Shown: positions 18,621 to 28,575 of the stretch, one piece after another
Position numbering within the stretch: the first letter of the stretch is position 1
Layout of the letters: the number at the start of each line of letters is the position of its first letter
Assembly (NCBI RefSeq): GCF_003860345.1
Contig: NZ_CP034179.1
Location: 2,526,001-2,590,000, forward strand
Length of the DNA: 64,000 bases
Direction of reading: 5' to 3'
From: Caenibius tardaugens NBRC 16725
GTDB lineage: Bacteria > Pseudomonadota > Alphaproteobacteria > Sphingomonadales > Sphingomonadaceae
The notes under the pieces: model-generated
Database searches by the model: none
What the model was told of the DNA's origin: nothing
What the model saw: only the letters and a program-made list of their open reading frames with translations
Program-made: the position numbers and the translations under genes

Positions 18621-18655
18621 CGTGAATGGCGCGCCCCCGCCGGGGCGCGCCATCA
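18621..18655 (-). terminator. Strong hairpin after acnA
   Basis: A perfect 12-bp stem (ATGGCGCGCCCC / GGGGCGCGCCAT, loop CGCC) is extended by GTG/CAC beyond one bulged base. It starts 8 bases after the acnA stop. There is no T run, so it may protect the 3' end or stop transcription with help. Confidence 0.5.
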
Positions 18656-18662
18656 CTGTCGC

Positions 18663-21332
18663 TTACGAAGCCAGCTTGCGCAGCACGTACTGCAGAATGC
18701 CGCCGTTCATGAAGTATTCGACTTCGTTGGCGGTATCGATGCGGCACAGGGCGGTGAAGGAGAAGGTAGAACCGTCCTTGCGGGTCACTTCCACTTCGAC
18801 ATCCTGACGCGGCTGAAGGTTGGCCACACCCTTGATGGTGAAGCTGTCATCGCCGGTCAGGCCCAGGGTCTGGCGGGTTTCGCCTTCCTTGAACTGGAGC
18901 GGCAGCACGCCCATGCCGACGAGGTTCGAGCGGTGGATACGTTCGAAGCTTTCGACGATCACGGCGCGCACGCCCAGCAGGTTGGTGCCCTTGGCCGCCC
19001 AGTCGCGGCTGGAACCGGTGCCGTATTCCTTGCCCGCGACGACAACCATCGGCGTGCCGTTGGCCTTGTGCTTCATGGCAACGTCATAGATCGCCGCCAC
19101 TTCATCGCCATAGCGGCTCATGCCGCCTTCGATGCCGGGGACCATTTCGTTCTTGATGCGGATATTGGCGAAGGTGCCGCGCATCATCACTTCGTGGTGG
19201 CCACGGCGCGAACCGTAGGAGTTGAAGTCTTCCTTGGCGACCTGATGTTCCATCAGCCATTTGCCGGCCGGGCTGTCCGCCTTGATCGAACCCGCCGGGC
19301 TGATGTGGTCGGTGGTGATCGAATCGCCCAGGATTGCCAGCGGCTTGGCATCGATAATGTCGCCGACCGCAGCCGGTGTCATGCTCATGCCTTCGAAGTA
19401 CGGCGGATTGGCGACATAGGTCGATCCGGCGCGCCACGAATAGGTTTCCGAACCGGTGACATTGATCGCCTGCCAGTGCTTGTCGCCCTTGTAGACGTCG
19501 GCATAGCGGGCCTGGAACATCTGGCGGTCAACCGCGCCCGACATCACCGTGGCGACTTCGAGATTGGTCGGCCAGATGTCCTTCAGATAGACGTCCTGAC
19601 CATCCTTGCCCTGCCCGATCGGGGTGGTGGTGAAGTCTTCGGTGACAGTGCCCTTCAGCGCATAGGCGACGACCAGCGGCGGCGAAGCGAGGAAGTTCGC
19701 GCGCACATCCGGGCTGACACGGCCTTCGAAGTTGCGGTTGCCCGAAATGACCGAGGCGGCAACGATGTTGTTTTCGTTGATCGCCTTGCTGATCGGTTCG
19801 GCCAGCGGGCCGGAGTTGCCGATACAGGTGGTGCAGCCGTAACCGACGAGGTTGAAGCCAACGTTGTCGAGGTGCTTCTGCAGACCGGCCTTTTCGAGGT
19901 AGTCGGTGACAACCTGCGAACCGGGCGCGAGCGAGGTCTTGACCCAGGGCTTCGGCTTGAGGCCGAGTTCGTCGGCCTTCTTGGCCACCAGACCGGCGGC
20001 AACCAGCACACCCGGGTTCGAGGTGTTGGTGCAGCTGGTGATTGCGGCGATCACCACGTCGCCATCGCCGATGTCGTGATCCTTGCCGCCCACCGGTACG
20101 CGGGCATTGGTCTTCTTGTAGACTTCGCCGAGATCGGCATTGAACACGTCGTCCACTTCGGTGAGCACGACCTTGTCCTGCGGGCGCTTCGGCCCGGCGA
20201 GCGAGGGCACGACAGTGCCGAGATCGAGTTCCAGCGTGGAGCTGAAGACCGGTTCGACCGACGGATCGATCCAGAAACCCTGTTCGCGGGCATAGGCTTC
20301 AACCAGGGCGATCTGGTCTTCTTCACGGCCGGTGAGGCGCAGGTAATCCAGCGTCTTGCCGTCAATGCCGAAGAAACCGCAGGTTGCGCCGTATTCCGGC
20401 GCCATGTTGGCGAGCGTCGCACGGTCAGCCAGCGACAGCGAGGCAAGGCCCGGGCCGAAGTATTCGACGAAACGGCCCACCACGCCATGCGCGCGCAGCA
20501 TCTGGGTGCAGGTCAGCACGAGATCGGTGGCGGTAACGCCTTCCTTCAGTTCGCCGGTCAGTTTGAAGCCGACAACTTCGGGGATGAGCATGGAAACCGG
20601 CTGGCCGAGCATAGCCGCTTCGGCTTCGATGCCGCCCACGCCCCAGCCCAGCACGCCGAGACCGTTGATCATGGTGGTGTGGCTGTCCGTGCCGACGCAA
20701 GTGTCGGGATAGGCCACGGTGGCGCCGTTCTGGTCGGTGCTGGTCCACACCGTCTGCGCGATGTTTTCAAGGTTCACCTGGTGGCAAATGCCGGTGCCCG
20801 GGGGAACGGCGTAGAAGTTCGCCAGCGACTTGGAACCCCACTTGAGGAAGTCGTAGCGTTCGAGATTGCGCTGATATTCGATTTCGACGTTCTGCTCGAA
20901 CGCCTTGGGGTGGCCGAATTCGTCAACCATGACCGAGTGGTCGATCACGAGGTTCACCGGAACCAGCGGGTTGATCTTGCTGGTATCGCCGCCAAGCGTG
21001 GCAATGGCATCGCGCATGGCGGCAAGGTCGACCACGCAAGGAACGCCGGTGAAATCCTGCAACAGCACGCGGGCCGGGCGATACTGGATTTCGTCGCCGG
21101 TTACCGGGTTTTTCTGCCAGTCGGCAATGGCCTGGATGTCGTTGGTGGAAACCGTGAAGCCGCCGTCTTCAAAACGGAGCAGGTTTTCCAGCAGCACTTT
21201 CATGGAGAAGGGCAGACGGGAAATGTCGCCGATCTTCTCTGCAGCCTTGGCGAGAGAGTAATAGGCGAAGTCCTTGCCGCCTACATTCATGGTGCTGCGG
21301 GTGCCGAGAGTATCCTTGCCGACCTGAGTCAT
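18663..21332 (-). CDS. acnA: Aconitate hydratase A
   Basis: AcnA interconverts citrate and isocitrate in the TCA cycle through a 4Fe-4S cluster. The 889-residue product is full length. Cluster cysteines lie in the motifs [10 protein letters not shown] and [13 protein letters not shown]. Other signatures are [22 protein letters not shown] near residues 205-226, [14 protein letters not shown], and [13 protein letters not shown] towards the C-terminus. I start at the ATG at 21332 (MTQVGKDT), preceded by GAGGAAGG; the frame is open another 73 codons upstream, but that part is not family-like. Confidence 0.97.
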   Translation of the reverse strand: MTQVGKDTLGTRSTMNVGGKDFAYYSLAKAAEKIGDISRLPFSMKVLLENLLRFEDGGFTVSTNDIQAIADWQKNPVTGDEIQYRPARVLLQDFTGVPCVVDLAAMRDAIATLGGDTSKINPLVPVNLVIDHSVMVDEFGHPKAFEQNVEIEYQRNLERYDFLKWGSKSLANFYAVPPGTGICHQVNLENIAQTVWTSTDQNGATVAYPDTCVGTDSHTTMINGLGVLGWGVGGIEAEAAMLGQPVSMLIPEVVGFKLTGELKEGVTATDLVLTCTQMLRAHGVVGRFVEYFGPGLASLSLADRATLANMAPEYGATCGFFGIDGKTLDYLRLTGREEDQIALVEAYAREQGFWIDPSVEPVFSSTLELDLGTVVPSLAGPKRPQDKVVLTEVDDVFNADLGEVYKKTNARVPVGGKDHDIGDGDVVIAAITSCTNTSNPGVLVAAGLVAKKADELGLKPKPWVKTSLAPGSQVVTDYLEKAGLQKHLDNVGFNLVGYGCTTCIGNSGPLAEPISKAINENNIVAASVISGNRNFEGRVSPDVRANFLASPPLVVAYALKGTVTEDFTTTPIGQGKDGQDVYLKDIWPTNLEVATVMSGAVDRQMFQARYADVYKGDKHWQAINVTGSETYSWRAGSTYVANPPYFEGMSMTPAAVGDIIDAKPLAILGDSITTDHISPAGSIKADSPAGKWLMEHQVAKEDFNSYGSRRGHHEVMMRGTFANIRIKNEMVPGIEGGMSRYGDEVAAIYDVAMKHKANGTPMVVVAGKEYGTGSSRDWAAKGTNLLGVRAVIVESFERIHRSNLVGMGVLPLQFKEGETRQTLGLTGDDSFTIKGVANLQPRQDVEVEVTRKDGSTFSFTALCRIDTANEVEYFMNGGILQYVLRKLAS

Positions 21333-21452
21333 AAGTGTGGTAGCCTTCCTCGAGGATGTAGGGGGCCCGCCTTGCGCGTTGAAGGCACCGGGAGAGCCTT
21401 GAATGCCGAGGCGCTTGGGCGTTCTCTCCGAGAAAATCAAGGGTCCAGACAA

Positions 21453-21477
21453 GGAACCTTTGCGGAACGTCATGGTT
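21453..21477 (+). promoter_or_regulatory. Weak EcfG-type promoter candidate
   Basis: GGAAC-N17-GTT on the plus strand (GGTT rather than CGTT), about 50 bases before the small ORF at 21528. A low-information match, reported only because the same organism uses this promoter class at 47 and 49.8 kb. Confidence 0.22.
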
Positions 21478-21527
21478 AAGACTAAAGGGTCACGGCCTTT
21501 TTGGTGAAAGAGGGAAGGGGGGAACCC

Positions 21528-21653
21528 ATGAAGACTGTCAAATCCGGCCACTCCGGTGGCTCACGTGGGCTTCGCGCGGGCGTCGGTGCCGCGATTCTCA
21601 CTGTCGTTGCCTGTTTCGGTGCGGCCATCGCGCTGACGCACAGCGCGCACTGA
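21528..21653 (+). CDS. 41-residue putative small membrane protein
   Basis: ATG at 21528 is preceded by a strong purine-rich ribosome site (ggaaggggggaa). The 41 codons encode a basic N-terminus ([18 protein letters not shown]) and a single hydrophobic helix ([18 protein letters not shown]), with the stop at 21651. It is divergent from acnA and convergent with the EamA-family gene. No family is recognised. The strong ribosome site and the single helix make it plausible despite its size. Confidence 0.5.
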   Translation: MKTVKSGHSGGSRGLRAGVGAAILTVVACFGAAIALTHSAH

Positions 21654-21709
21654 TCCGATCTGCCCCGGTCTGCCCGGTAAGGGGGCGGCCGATATAACGC
21701 GATGGCGGA

Positions 21710-22594
21710 TCAGGCCGCCATCTGTTCGGGTTCGCGTCGGGGGGCAGCAACGAGGCAGCCCACGACGATCAGTAATCCGCCGAAAATAGTGGGAATCGCC
21801 ACTGTTTCGGCAAAGAACAGCCAGCCAAACAGCACTGCCCACAGGAACCCCGTATATTCGACGGGCACAAGAACCTGTGCCTGTGCGCGGGCATAGGCCC
21901 AGGCCATCAACAGCAGCGATATCGTTGCCAGTATGGCCGCCAGGCCGAGTATGCCCAGTTCGCCCCAGCCCGGCATGCGGGCGAACCACGGGGCCGCCAG
22001 CAGCAGCAGGATGGCCGTTATCGCATGTTGCGACAGCGCGATTTCGGCGGGGTTGGCCATCTGCGCGATTCGTCGCTGCAGGATCAGATTCCACGCATAG
22101 AGACAGGCCGAAACCAGTACGGCCGCGATCCCTTCGATCGATTGCCTGTCGGGCATACCGTGTTCGAAGCGCCCGATTGTGATCAGAATGACGCCCACTA
22201 CCCCCAGCAACGAAGCGATCACAGCCTTGGGGCCGATTCGTTCGCCCAGCACGGCGGCGGCGAGATAGAGTGCGATCAGCGGGGCAATGAAGGACAGGGC
22301 GATGGCTTCCGCCAGCGGCAGCAGCACCAGCGCATGAAAGAACAGCAGCGCCATGGCGCAACTGATGACAGCGCGCAGGACATGAATCCGCAAACGTTCC
22401 CCGTGCGGCCATGGGGCCTGGCCAAGGCGCCATACGGGCAGCATGACCAGCGTGCCGATCAGCGAACGGATCAGCAGCGCACTATAGGCCCCGATCGCGA
22501 TGGAAGCGTGTTTCATCAGCGCATCCATCAAGGAAAACAGCGCAACCGCCAGTGCGGCCACAAGAAAGGGGGCAGGAACAGGGGCGGGGCGCAT
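21710..22594 (-). CDS. EamA/DMT-superfamily permease
   Basis: The 294-residue protein has ten predicted membrane helices in two EamA repeats. The first repeat includes ALFSLMDALMKHASI and IRSLIGTLVMLPVW; the second includes PVEYTGFLWAVLFGWLFFAE and the glycine-rich GLLIVVGCLV. Family members export metabolites such as amino acids or drugs; the substrate is unknown. I start at the ATG at 22594 (MRPAPVPAP), since the upstream extension is not hydrophobic; an ATG at 22630 is possible. It is divergent from the L,D-transpeptidase gene. Confidence 0.85.
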   Translation of the reverse strand: MRPAPVPAPFLVAALAVALFSLMDALMKHASIAIGAYSALLIRSLIGTLVMLPVWRLGQAPWPHGERLRIHVLRAVISCAMALLFFHALVLLPLAEAIALSFIAPLIALYLAAAVLGERIGPKAVIASLLGVVGVILITIGRFEHGMPDRQSIEGIAAVLVSACLYAWNLILQRRIAQMANPAEIALSQHAITAILLLLAAPWFARMPGWGELGILGLAAILATISLLLMAWAYARAQAQVLVPVEYTGFLWAVLFGWLFFAETVAIPTIFGGLLIVVGCLVAAPRREPEQMAA

Positions 22595-22796
22595 CGCCCT
22601 ATGGGTAGGCGTGCAATGGCCCTGCGTCATCCCGCAATATGGGGTTCGCGCGATGTGTACAGGGCGCGCGCGGCGTTCATTCACTGTTGAGTCATGCACA
22701 ACGCTTGATGATAGCGAGGAAACCGGCAATTATGCCGTTTGCGCGATGAACTCTTCGGGTTCCCAGGCTAACCATCGGAATTGGGGCTATTTAAGG

Positions 22797-24167
22797 ATGA
22801 CAATCACGACGCGGTTCAACCTGCTGGGCGGGATCGCCCTGCTGACGACGTCTCTTGCCGCTCAGGCACAGGGGCCGGCTGCGCCACAGGATATCCTGCC
22901 ATCGACGGCTGCGCCAAAGTCCACCACGCCCGCCCCTGCCCCCGCAACCCCAGTTGCAGCGCCGGTTGCGATCCCCGCCGCACCGGCCCAGCCGCTCGTG
23001 CAGCAGTGGAACGTGGCCGATGCCAAAGTGTTGCTCGCCGCGATCGAAAAGATTGGCGACGATGGGCTGATCCCAGCCGATTATCAGCCGCAGGCGTTGC
23101 GCGATGCCATTGCCGCAGGCAAGGGCGATGCGCTCGACCGGGCGGCCAGCACGAGCTTTGCCTGGCTGGTGGAAGATTTGCGCGATGGCCGCGCACCGAT
23201 GTCGGCCCGGAAGCAGTGGTTCGTGATCGATCCCGATGCCGATCGCATGCCGACCGCCGCCCTGATGACGCGGGCGCTCGACACGCATGACATTAACGGC
23301 GTGCTTGCGGATCTGGCCCCGACGCATCCGGACTATGCGCGCCTGAAGAAAGAACTGGCCGCCACACCCAAGGCGGAAACCAAAAAACGCGCGCTGATTC
23401 GCGCGAATATGGATCGCTGGCGCTGGCTGGCGCGCGATCTGGGCAAACAGTATCTCATCACCAACGTGCCGGAAATGCAGCTGCGGCTGACTGTCAACGA
23501 CAAGATCATCCGCACCTATCGCACCATTGTGGGCAAACCGGGCAAGACCGCGACGCCGCAATTGGCCGAAATCGTCGAAGGCGTGATTTTCAACCCGACC
23601 TGGACCGTGCCGCAGAGCATTGTGAAAGGCGAAGGGCTCGGCGCGCGCCTGTTGGCCAATCCGGCCTCCGCCCGGGCGCAGGGCTACAAGGTTACCCGCG
23701 GGGCGAATGGCTTCGTCAGTGTGGTGCAGCAGCCCGGGGCGAACAATTCGCTGGGCCTGATCAAGCTGGACATGCCCAATCCGCACGCGATTTTCCTGCA
23801 CGACACGCCGAACCGGAACTTGTTCAATCAGGATAGCCGCGCGCTCAGCCACGGGTGTATCCGCACGGAACGCGCGCTGGAAATGGCGATCACCATGGCG
23901 ATTATCGGTGGCGGCGCCTCTGCTGAAGAAGCCGTCGCGATTTCCAAGTCCAAGGAATATACCCGCGTGCCCATGGTCAAGCAGGTGCCGGTGTACATTA
24001 CCTATTTCACGATGGCGCAGGACATCAACGGCAAGCTGGCCACCTTTAATGATCTCTATGCCCGCGATGCCCCGGTGCTCGCGAGCTTTGAAAAACCGCG
24101 TCAGGCCAATCGCGCGCGGCGGACGGATGAGAAAGTGGTCGAGATCGTCGACGATCTGCAGACCTGA
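22797..24167 (+). CDS. L,D-transpeptidase (YcbB/LdtD type)
   Basis: L,D-transpeptidases make 3-3 cross-links in peptidoglycan or attach proteins to it. The 456-residue product has a Sec signal peptide (LLTTSLAAQAQ), a Pro/Ala-rich linker and a scaffold region. The YkuD catalytic domain ends in FLHDTPNRNLFNQDSRALSH followed by GCIR; the Cys in HGCIR is the nucleophile. The order scaffold domain then catalytic domain, and the long RANMDRWRW helix before it, match the YcbB class. The start at 22797 is uncertain: AAGG sits too close, and the frame stays open upstream (ATG at 22746). It should act in the periplasm. Confidence 0.9.
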   Translation: MTITTRFNLLGGIALLTTSLAAQAQGPAAPQDILPSTAAPKSTTPAPAPATPVAAPVAIPAAPAQPLVQQWNVADAKVLLAAIEKIGDDGLIPADYQPQALRDAIAAGKGDALDRAASTSFAWLVEDLRDGRAPMSARKQWFVIDPDADRMPTAALMTRALDTHDINGVLADLAPTHPDYARLKKELAATPKAETKKRALIRANMDRWRWLARDLGKQYLITNVPEMQLRLTVNDKIIRTYRTIVGKPGKTATPQLAEIVEGVIFNPTWTVPQSIVKGEGLGARLLANPASARAQGYKVTRGANGFVSVVQQPGANNSLGLIKLDMPNPHAIFLHDTPNRNLFNQDSRALSHGCIRTERALEMAITMAIIGGGASAEEAVAISKSKEYTRVPMVKQVPVYITYFTMAQDINGKLATFNDLYARDAPVLASFEKPRQANRARRTDEKVVEIVDDLQT

Positions 24168-24226
24168 TCTGCTGCAACGGGTGCCGGTGCGCTGAGGCGC
24201 GCTGGCATCCGGTTATCAGACTGTTG

Positions 24227-24862
24227 TCAGACCAGTCCCAATCTGTCGGCGTAGAGCAGACGCCCGCCTGACAGGTGCCACAAGGCTTCGTTGAAATCGG
24301 TCGGGCTCATCGCGAAACAGCCGTCAGAGCGGCCCAGCTTGCCCCATTTGGCCACATGTTCGGGACTGGCGTAGCCGGCCGAATGCATCACGATTGCGCG
24401 ATTGAGTGCGTTGGAATTATCGGGTTCGAGGCCGCCAAGGCGGATCGAAGTGCCGTAACGGCCCACGTACCATTCCCAGGTTATATAGGCCCCGCGGCTG
24501 GTTGCCAGCGATCCCGGCACGTTGGAAAACGATTCGAGATAACCCGTATGCGCGGGGTCGGAGCCCTTGCCATGCGTGACGAGGAAGCTGCGGACCGTGC
24601 CGTTCTCGAGATTGGCGAAATGGAAGCGGGGTACGCTGGATGGCACGCCATAGTCGGCAATGCCGGCGATATCCTTGCGCCACAGGGCATTGCCCGCGCG
24701 ATCGACCTCGCGCTTCGCCACGGTGAGGATCGCCCGGTCGCGCGTGCTGACAGGAGAAGCTTGCGCGAACACTTTCGCGGGCAGGGCGGTTCCGGCGGCG
24801 ACCAGCGCTGCAGTCTTGAGGAACGTGCGCCTGCTGGCGGTGTCTTTGATCGTCTGCCTCAT
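24227..24862 (-). CDS. Tat-exported murein L,D-transpeptidase catalytic domain (YkuD_2) protein
   Basis: The 211-residue protein begins with a twin-arginine signal (TASRRTFLKTAALVAAG, cleavage near VFAQA). A YkuD_2-type domain follows, with FLVTHGKGSDPAHTGY, RAIVMHSAGYAS and the catalytic GRSDGCFAM, where the Cys is the nucleophile. This family resembles L,D-transpeptidases that act on the cell wall, although its members have not all been tested. It is convergent with the larger L,D-transpeptidase 59 bases away, so two wall-remodelling genes sit tail to tail. A CTTTAAA/TTTAAAG inverted repeat (24880-24900) lies just upstream of the start. Confidence 0.88.
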   Translation of the reverse strand: MRQTIKDTASRRTFLKTAALVAAGTALPAKVFAQASPVSTRDRAILTVAKREVDRAGNALWRKDIAGIADYGVPSSVPRFHFANLENGTVRSFLVTHGKGSDPAHTGYLESFSNVPGSLATSRGAYITWEWYVGRYGTSIRLGGLEPDNSNALNRAIVMHSAGYASPEHVAKWGKLGRSDGCFAMSPTDFNEALWHLSGGRLLYADRLGLV

Positions 24863-24919
24863 AGGTTAGTAATTTAACCCTTTAAACGCGCTTTTTAAAG
24901 TGCCTCTGTGGAATGCGCT

Positions 24920-25864
24920 TCACGCCGCGTTTTGCAACGTGGCGATCACCTTGCGGCTTTCGGTGGCATAGGCGTCGTTGTCGTAACGATGCGTGCCAAC
25001 GAAATGCACGAAGCTGGCGTCGCTTTCCCAGGGTGTGCCCCAGTGGTTCAGATAACGGGCGGAAGGCAGCAGGATCGGCGACATCTCATTGGCGATGACG
25101 AAGCTCGAGGTGATCTGTTCGGTGCCCCAGATGCTGATATCCTCAGGGCCGACAAGCCGGGTCATTTCCGCAAGGAAGGCCCCGGCCAGAAGACGGCCCG
25201 CATTGCCTGCGGCGAATCCGGCGAACCCCGAGCACCCCCGGATATACCGCCAGCCGAGATCGGCACGCATGGTTGCCATGCCGGATTCGACGCGGGACTG
25301 GATATGGCCGTCCTGCAGACCATCGCGATAGAGGCGGTGCGTGAACTCGCTGAGCAGTAAGGCCCCCACTTCCGCGTCGGGGCCGCCCAGCAGGGTGTAA
25401 CTGCGATTTGTCTGGATGGCCTGTTCGACTTCAGGCAGCGGCCCGACGGTGACTGTGTCACTGTCGAGCTGGATCCAGTATTCATCGGTTCTGCGATCGA
25501 GAATGGTCAGCAGGCGTTCCCATGTTCCGCCCCGGGGGAAGTTGCCGGTATCGACGCTGGCGATATTGATGATTTCGGGATCGCCACAATGCAGGGCGAG
25601 TGTGGCCTTGTCGCTGGCGGTCAGGGTGCCGTCATCGAGAAGAACGACGCGCCCGCGCTGCAACTGGTGCCACAGCGATTTGACCGCGACCAGATAGGGC
25701 AGGACGACAGCCGTACCGATCATCGAAAACAACACCAGCCCATCGTTTGCAGGCCGGATCGGCGGGGTGTTCAGAATCGCTCTGATAGCGCGGTCGTGGC
25801 GGCCGGTTTCGATCTTGCGGCGCCAGCGATAGGGCAGGTGACGTGTCAGCATGGCAGGCACCAT
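24920..25864 (-). CDS. Putative glycosyltransferase-like protein
   Basis: The 314-residue soluble protein is not a family I can name with certainty. It contains a DxD-like motif in IQLDSDTVTVG at about residues 131-141 and the pattern VVLLDDGTLTASDKATL, both reminiscent of GT-A glycosyltransferases that bind a nucleotide sugar through Mn2+. A Trp/His-rich C-terminus (WGTPWESDASFVHFVGTHR) could be the acceptor side. Starts at 25864 (ATG) and four codons later are both possible; neither has a good ribosome site. It lies between an L,D-transpeptidase and a permease, so an envelope role is plausible but inferred. Confidence 0.6.
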   Translation of the reverse strand: MVPAMLTRHLPYRWRRKIETGRHDRAIRAILNTPPIRPANDGLVLFSMIGTAVVLPYLVAVKSLWHQLQRGRVVLLDDGTLTASDKATLALHCGDPEIINIASVDTGNFPRGGTWERLLTILDRRTDEYWIQLDSDTVTVGPLPEVEQAIQTNRSYTLLGGPDAEVGALLLSEFTHRLYRDGLQDGHIQSRVESGMATMRADLGWRYIRGCSGFAGFAAGNAGRLLAGAFLAEMTRLVGPEDISIWGTEQITSSFVIANEMSPILLPSARYLNHWGTPWESDASFVHFVGTHRYDNDAYATESRKVIATLQNAA

Positions 25865-25912
25865 AGGCGATTTTGCAGAAGGTCTCGGTTAAATCGCATG
25901 GTTAAGATGCGG

Positions 25913-26830
25913 TTACCGGGCGCCGCCGGTCTTTCCGGCAAGGCGTAACCATTGGCGCAGGTCGGGCCAGAGCATCCCCAGTGCCAGCCCGGCCATGACC
26001 ATTGCGAAGGATGCGATCTTCCAGAATTGTAGCGGTTCATTCACAATCAGTGCGGCCGATCCCAGGCCGAAGATCGGCACGAGCAGTGCCAGCGGCGCCA
26101 CCGTGGCCGCGGGATGGCGGTTGAGCAGCCAGCCCCAGGCCACATAGCCGAACATGGTGTTCCCCACCGCCTGCCAGGCAACCGCCGCCCAGGTCCAGCC
26201 ATCGGCAGCGGCGATGCCGGTGGCCATGGCGCGCGGACCTTCCAGCACGAGCGCGAAAACCGCCAGCGGCGGGATCGCGAACAGCGCCGACCACACGACA
26301 TAGGACAACATGTTGTCCGGCGCGCCGTGCCGTGCGGCGATATTGCCACCGGCCCAGCAGAGCGCCGCCAGCAGCACCATGGCGATCCCCAGCGGGGTAG
26401 CGCTGCCATCGGTGTGCATCAGGATATTGCCCACCCCCGCTGCCGCCAGCAACAGGGCAACGATCTGATAGCGGGAGACCCGTTCGCCGTTCAGCCATAT
26501 GGCAAGGCCAATGGTGAAGAACACCTGCACCTGTACCACCAGCGAGGCCAGCCCCGGGGTGATATCATTGCGCATGGCGGTGAACAGGATGCCGAACTGC
26601 CCCGCACCGATCAGCAGGCCATAGGAGGCCAGATTGCCCCACGAAACATTGGGCTTGGGCAGGAAAAACGCCAGCGGGAAAAACACCAGCGTGAAGCGCA
26701 GCAGCGCAAAGGTCAGCGGTGGCAGATGGTTCAGGGCCAGCTTGATGACGACAAAATTGGTGCCCCATACCGCCATGACTGCGATCGCGATCAGCAGATG
26801 CAGCAGGGGCAGCCCGTGACGGGTGGACAA
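25913..26830 (-). CDS. EamA-family metabolite exporter
   Basis: The 305-residue ten-helix protein opens with IAVMAVWGTNFVVIKLAL, a strong match to the EamA (O-acetylserine/cysteine exporter) branch. It has the second-repeat signature LVPIFGLGSAALIVNEPL. The start appears to be a TTG at 26830, four bases downstream of the ispG stop; without it the first helix would be cut. The close spacing indicates co-transcription with ispG. The substrate is not readable from sequence. Confidence 0.85.
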   Translation of the reverse strand: MSTRHGLPLLHLLIAIAVMAVWGTNFVVIKLALNHLPPLTFALLRFTLVFFPLAFFLPKPNVSWGNLASYGLLIGAGQFGILFTAMRNDITPGLASLVVQVQVFFTIGLAIWLNGERVSRYQIVALLLAAAGVGNILMHTDGSATPLGIAMVLLAALCWAGGNIAARHGAPDNMLSYVVWSALFAIPPLAVFALVLEGPRAMATGIAAADGWTWAAVAWQAVGNTMFGYVAWGWLLNRHPAATVAPLALLVPIFGLGSAALIVNEPLQFWKIASFAMVMAGLALGMLWPDLRQWLRLAGKTGGAR

Positions 26831-26834
26831 GGTA

Positions 26835-27986
26835 TCAGGCCAGCCCGTTCGCGGGGCGGGCCTCCGTCACGTTTCCGGCATCGGTCATCTGCGCTTCGAT
26901 TTCGGCGGCCTTCTGTTCCACCAGCGTGACGATGTGATCGAGCATTTCCGCGCTTTGCACATGATGGTCCGTCACCCCGGACAGATAGACCATGTGTTTG
27001 CCATTGCCGCCGCCGGTGACGCCGATATCCGTTTCGCGCGCTTCACCCGGACCATTGACGACGCAGCCCAGAACCGAGAGGGAAAGCGGCGTCTTGATGT
27101 GTTGCAGCCGTTCTTCCAGTGCGGATACGGTGCGGATCACGTCGAAACCCTGCCGTGCGCAGGAAGGGCACGAAACCACCCGCACGCCGCGCGTTCGCAG
27201 GCCCAGCCCCTTGAGGATTTCAAAGCCCACACGCACTTCTTCTTCGGGTTCCGCCGAAAGCGATACGCGGATGGTGTCGCCAATGCCTGCCCACAGCAGG
27301 TTGCCGATACCGATTGCGCTTTTCACCGTGCCGCCGATCAGGCCGCCAGCTTCGGTAATGCCCAGATGCAGCGGGCAGTCGACCGTATCGGCCAGCCCCT
27401 GATAGGCCGCCACGGCAAGGAACACGTCGCTCGCTTTCACCGCGACCTTGTATTCGTGAAAATCGTGGTCCTGCAGCAGCTTGATATGATCGAGCGCGCT
27501 TTCCACCAGTGCATCGGGGCAGGGTTCGCCGTACTTTTCCAGCAGGTGCTTTTCCAGACTGCCCGCATTCACGCCGATGCGGATGGCGCAGCCATTGGCC
27601 TTGGCCGCGCGCACGACTTCGGCCACGCGATCGCTGCTGCCGATGTTGCCGGGGTTGATGCGCAGACAGGCAGCCCCAGCATCCGCTGCTTCCAGCGCGC
27701 GTTTGTAATGGAAATGGATGTCGGCGATCAGCGGCACCTGCGCGGCGCGTGCGATTTCGCGAAACGCCGCCGTGCTGTCCTCATCCGGGCAGGACACGCG
27801 AATCAGGTCCGCCCCCGCTTCTTCGCAGCGGCGGATCTGGTCGATCGTGGCCGCCGCATCCGATGTGGGGGTGTTGGTCATGGTTTGCACCGTGATCGGC
27901 GCATCACCGCCGACAGGCACACTGCCCACCATGATCTGGCGGCATTCGCGGCGCATGATATCGCGCCAGGGGCGTACGGAAGACAT
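26835..27986 (-). CDS. ispG: 4-Hydroxy-3-methylbut-2-enyl diphosphate synthase
   Basis: IspG (GcpE) converts MEcPP to HMBPP in the non-mevalonate isoprenoid pathway. The 383-residue length and the single-domain type are typical of Gram-negative bacteria. The N-terminal barrel includes [20 protein letters not shown] and [11 protein letters not shown]. The 4Fe-4S cysteines are in SCPSCARQG and [13 protein letters not shown] near the C-terminus. The EamA permease follows after four bases. Confidence 0.96.
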   Translation of the reverse strand: MSSVRPWRDIMRRECRQIMVGSVPVGGDAPITVQTMTNTPTSDAAATIDQIRRCEEAGADLIRVSCPDEDSTAAFREIARAAQVPLIADIHFHYKRALEAADAGAACLRINPGNIGSSDRVAEVVRAAKANGCAIRIGVNAGSLEKHLLEKYGEPCPDALVESALDHIKLLQDHDFHEYKVAVKASDVFLAVAAYQGLADTVDCPLHLGITEAGGLIGGTVKSAIGIGNLLWAGIGDTIRVSLSAEPEEEVRVGFEILKGLGLRTRGVRVVSCPSCARQGFDVIRTVSALEERLQHIKTPLSLSVLGCVVNGPGEARETDIGVTGGGNGKHMVYLSGVTDHHVQSAEMLDHIVTLVEQKAAEIEAQMTDAGNVTEARPANGLA

Positions 27987-28059
27987 GCGCGGCGATATAG
28001 GCTGTTAGGCCTCGCCGGACAATGATGGATGCGACAGGCACGCCGAAGCGTTGATGGGG

Positions 28060-28575
28060 TTACAGCATTCGCGCGTAAAGGAATTCGTGGTCGCGGTGCT
28101 TGCCGACCCAGAAATCGACATCGGCAAGCTTGGTAAAGCCATAACGTTCGTAAAAACGCTGCGCCCCGTCGTTTTCGCTCCACACCGAAATATGCACTTC
28201 ATCTGCGCCACGGTCATGAAATTGCACCATGGCCCAATCCATCAACCGGGCGCCGATACCCTGCCCGGTGCGCGCCGGATCGGCGTAGAGCTGTTTCAGT
28301 TCCATCGCCTTGCTGCCGCGGGCATGTTCGGCAAAGCTGCTGGCCAGCGCGATCTTGCAATAGCCGGCCAGCGTGCCCGCTTCATCGGTCGCCAAATGAA
28401 AGCGCAATTTGGGATCGGCCAGTTCCCCGGCAATCGCGGCAGGGGAATAGACCCTGTCGAGGAAGCCGTTCAGATCATCGGGATGATAGATATGGCCGAA
28501 CTTTTCGACAAAGCTGTGTCGCGCGAAACGGGCCATTTCGGGCACATCGTCTGCGTGCATGGCGCGTAGGATCAT
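28060..28575 (-). CDS. GNAT-family N-acetyltransferase
   Basis: The 171-residue protein has the GNAT fold. The acetyl-CoA-binding loop is RTGQGIGARLMDWA (the R/Q-x-x-G-x-G/A motif) and the terminal motif is NDGAQRFYERYGF. The acceptor is unknown. The start overlaps the stop of the class A beta-lactamase gene (ATGA), so it is the last gene of a nine-gene minus-strand run. Because of that coupling, a drug- or cell-wall-related acceptor is imaginable, but nothing in the sequence shows it. Confidence 0.88.
   Translation of the reverse strand: MILRAMHADDVPEMARFARHSFVEKFGHIYHPDDLNGFLDRVYSPAAIAGELADPKLRFHLATDEAGTLAGYCKIALASSFAEHARGSKAMELKQLYADPARTGQGIGARLMDWAMVQFHDRGADEVHISVWSENDGAQRFYERYGFTKLADVDFWVGKHRDHEFLYARML

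Noticed and set aside
18618-21479. A 953-codon open frame on the plus strand opposite acnA
   Set aside because: It mirrors acnA, is His/Asp/Arg/Gly-rich with no domain, and follows from high GC at third codon positions. acnA is a clear full-length gene.
24880-24900. CTTTAAA/TTTAAAG inverted repeat as a terminator
   Set aside because: The arms are short and AT-only with no T run after them on the minus strand, and the repeat lies in a promoter region; kept only as a note with the neighbouring gene.
25889-25905. CtrA-like TTAA-N9-TTAA before the putative glycosyltransferase gene
   Set aside because: The CtrA spacing is seven bases; nine does not fit, and the motif is short enough to occur by chance.
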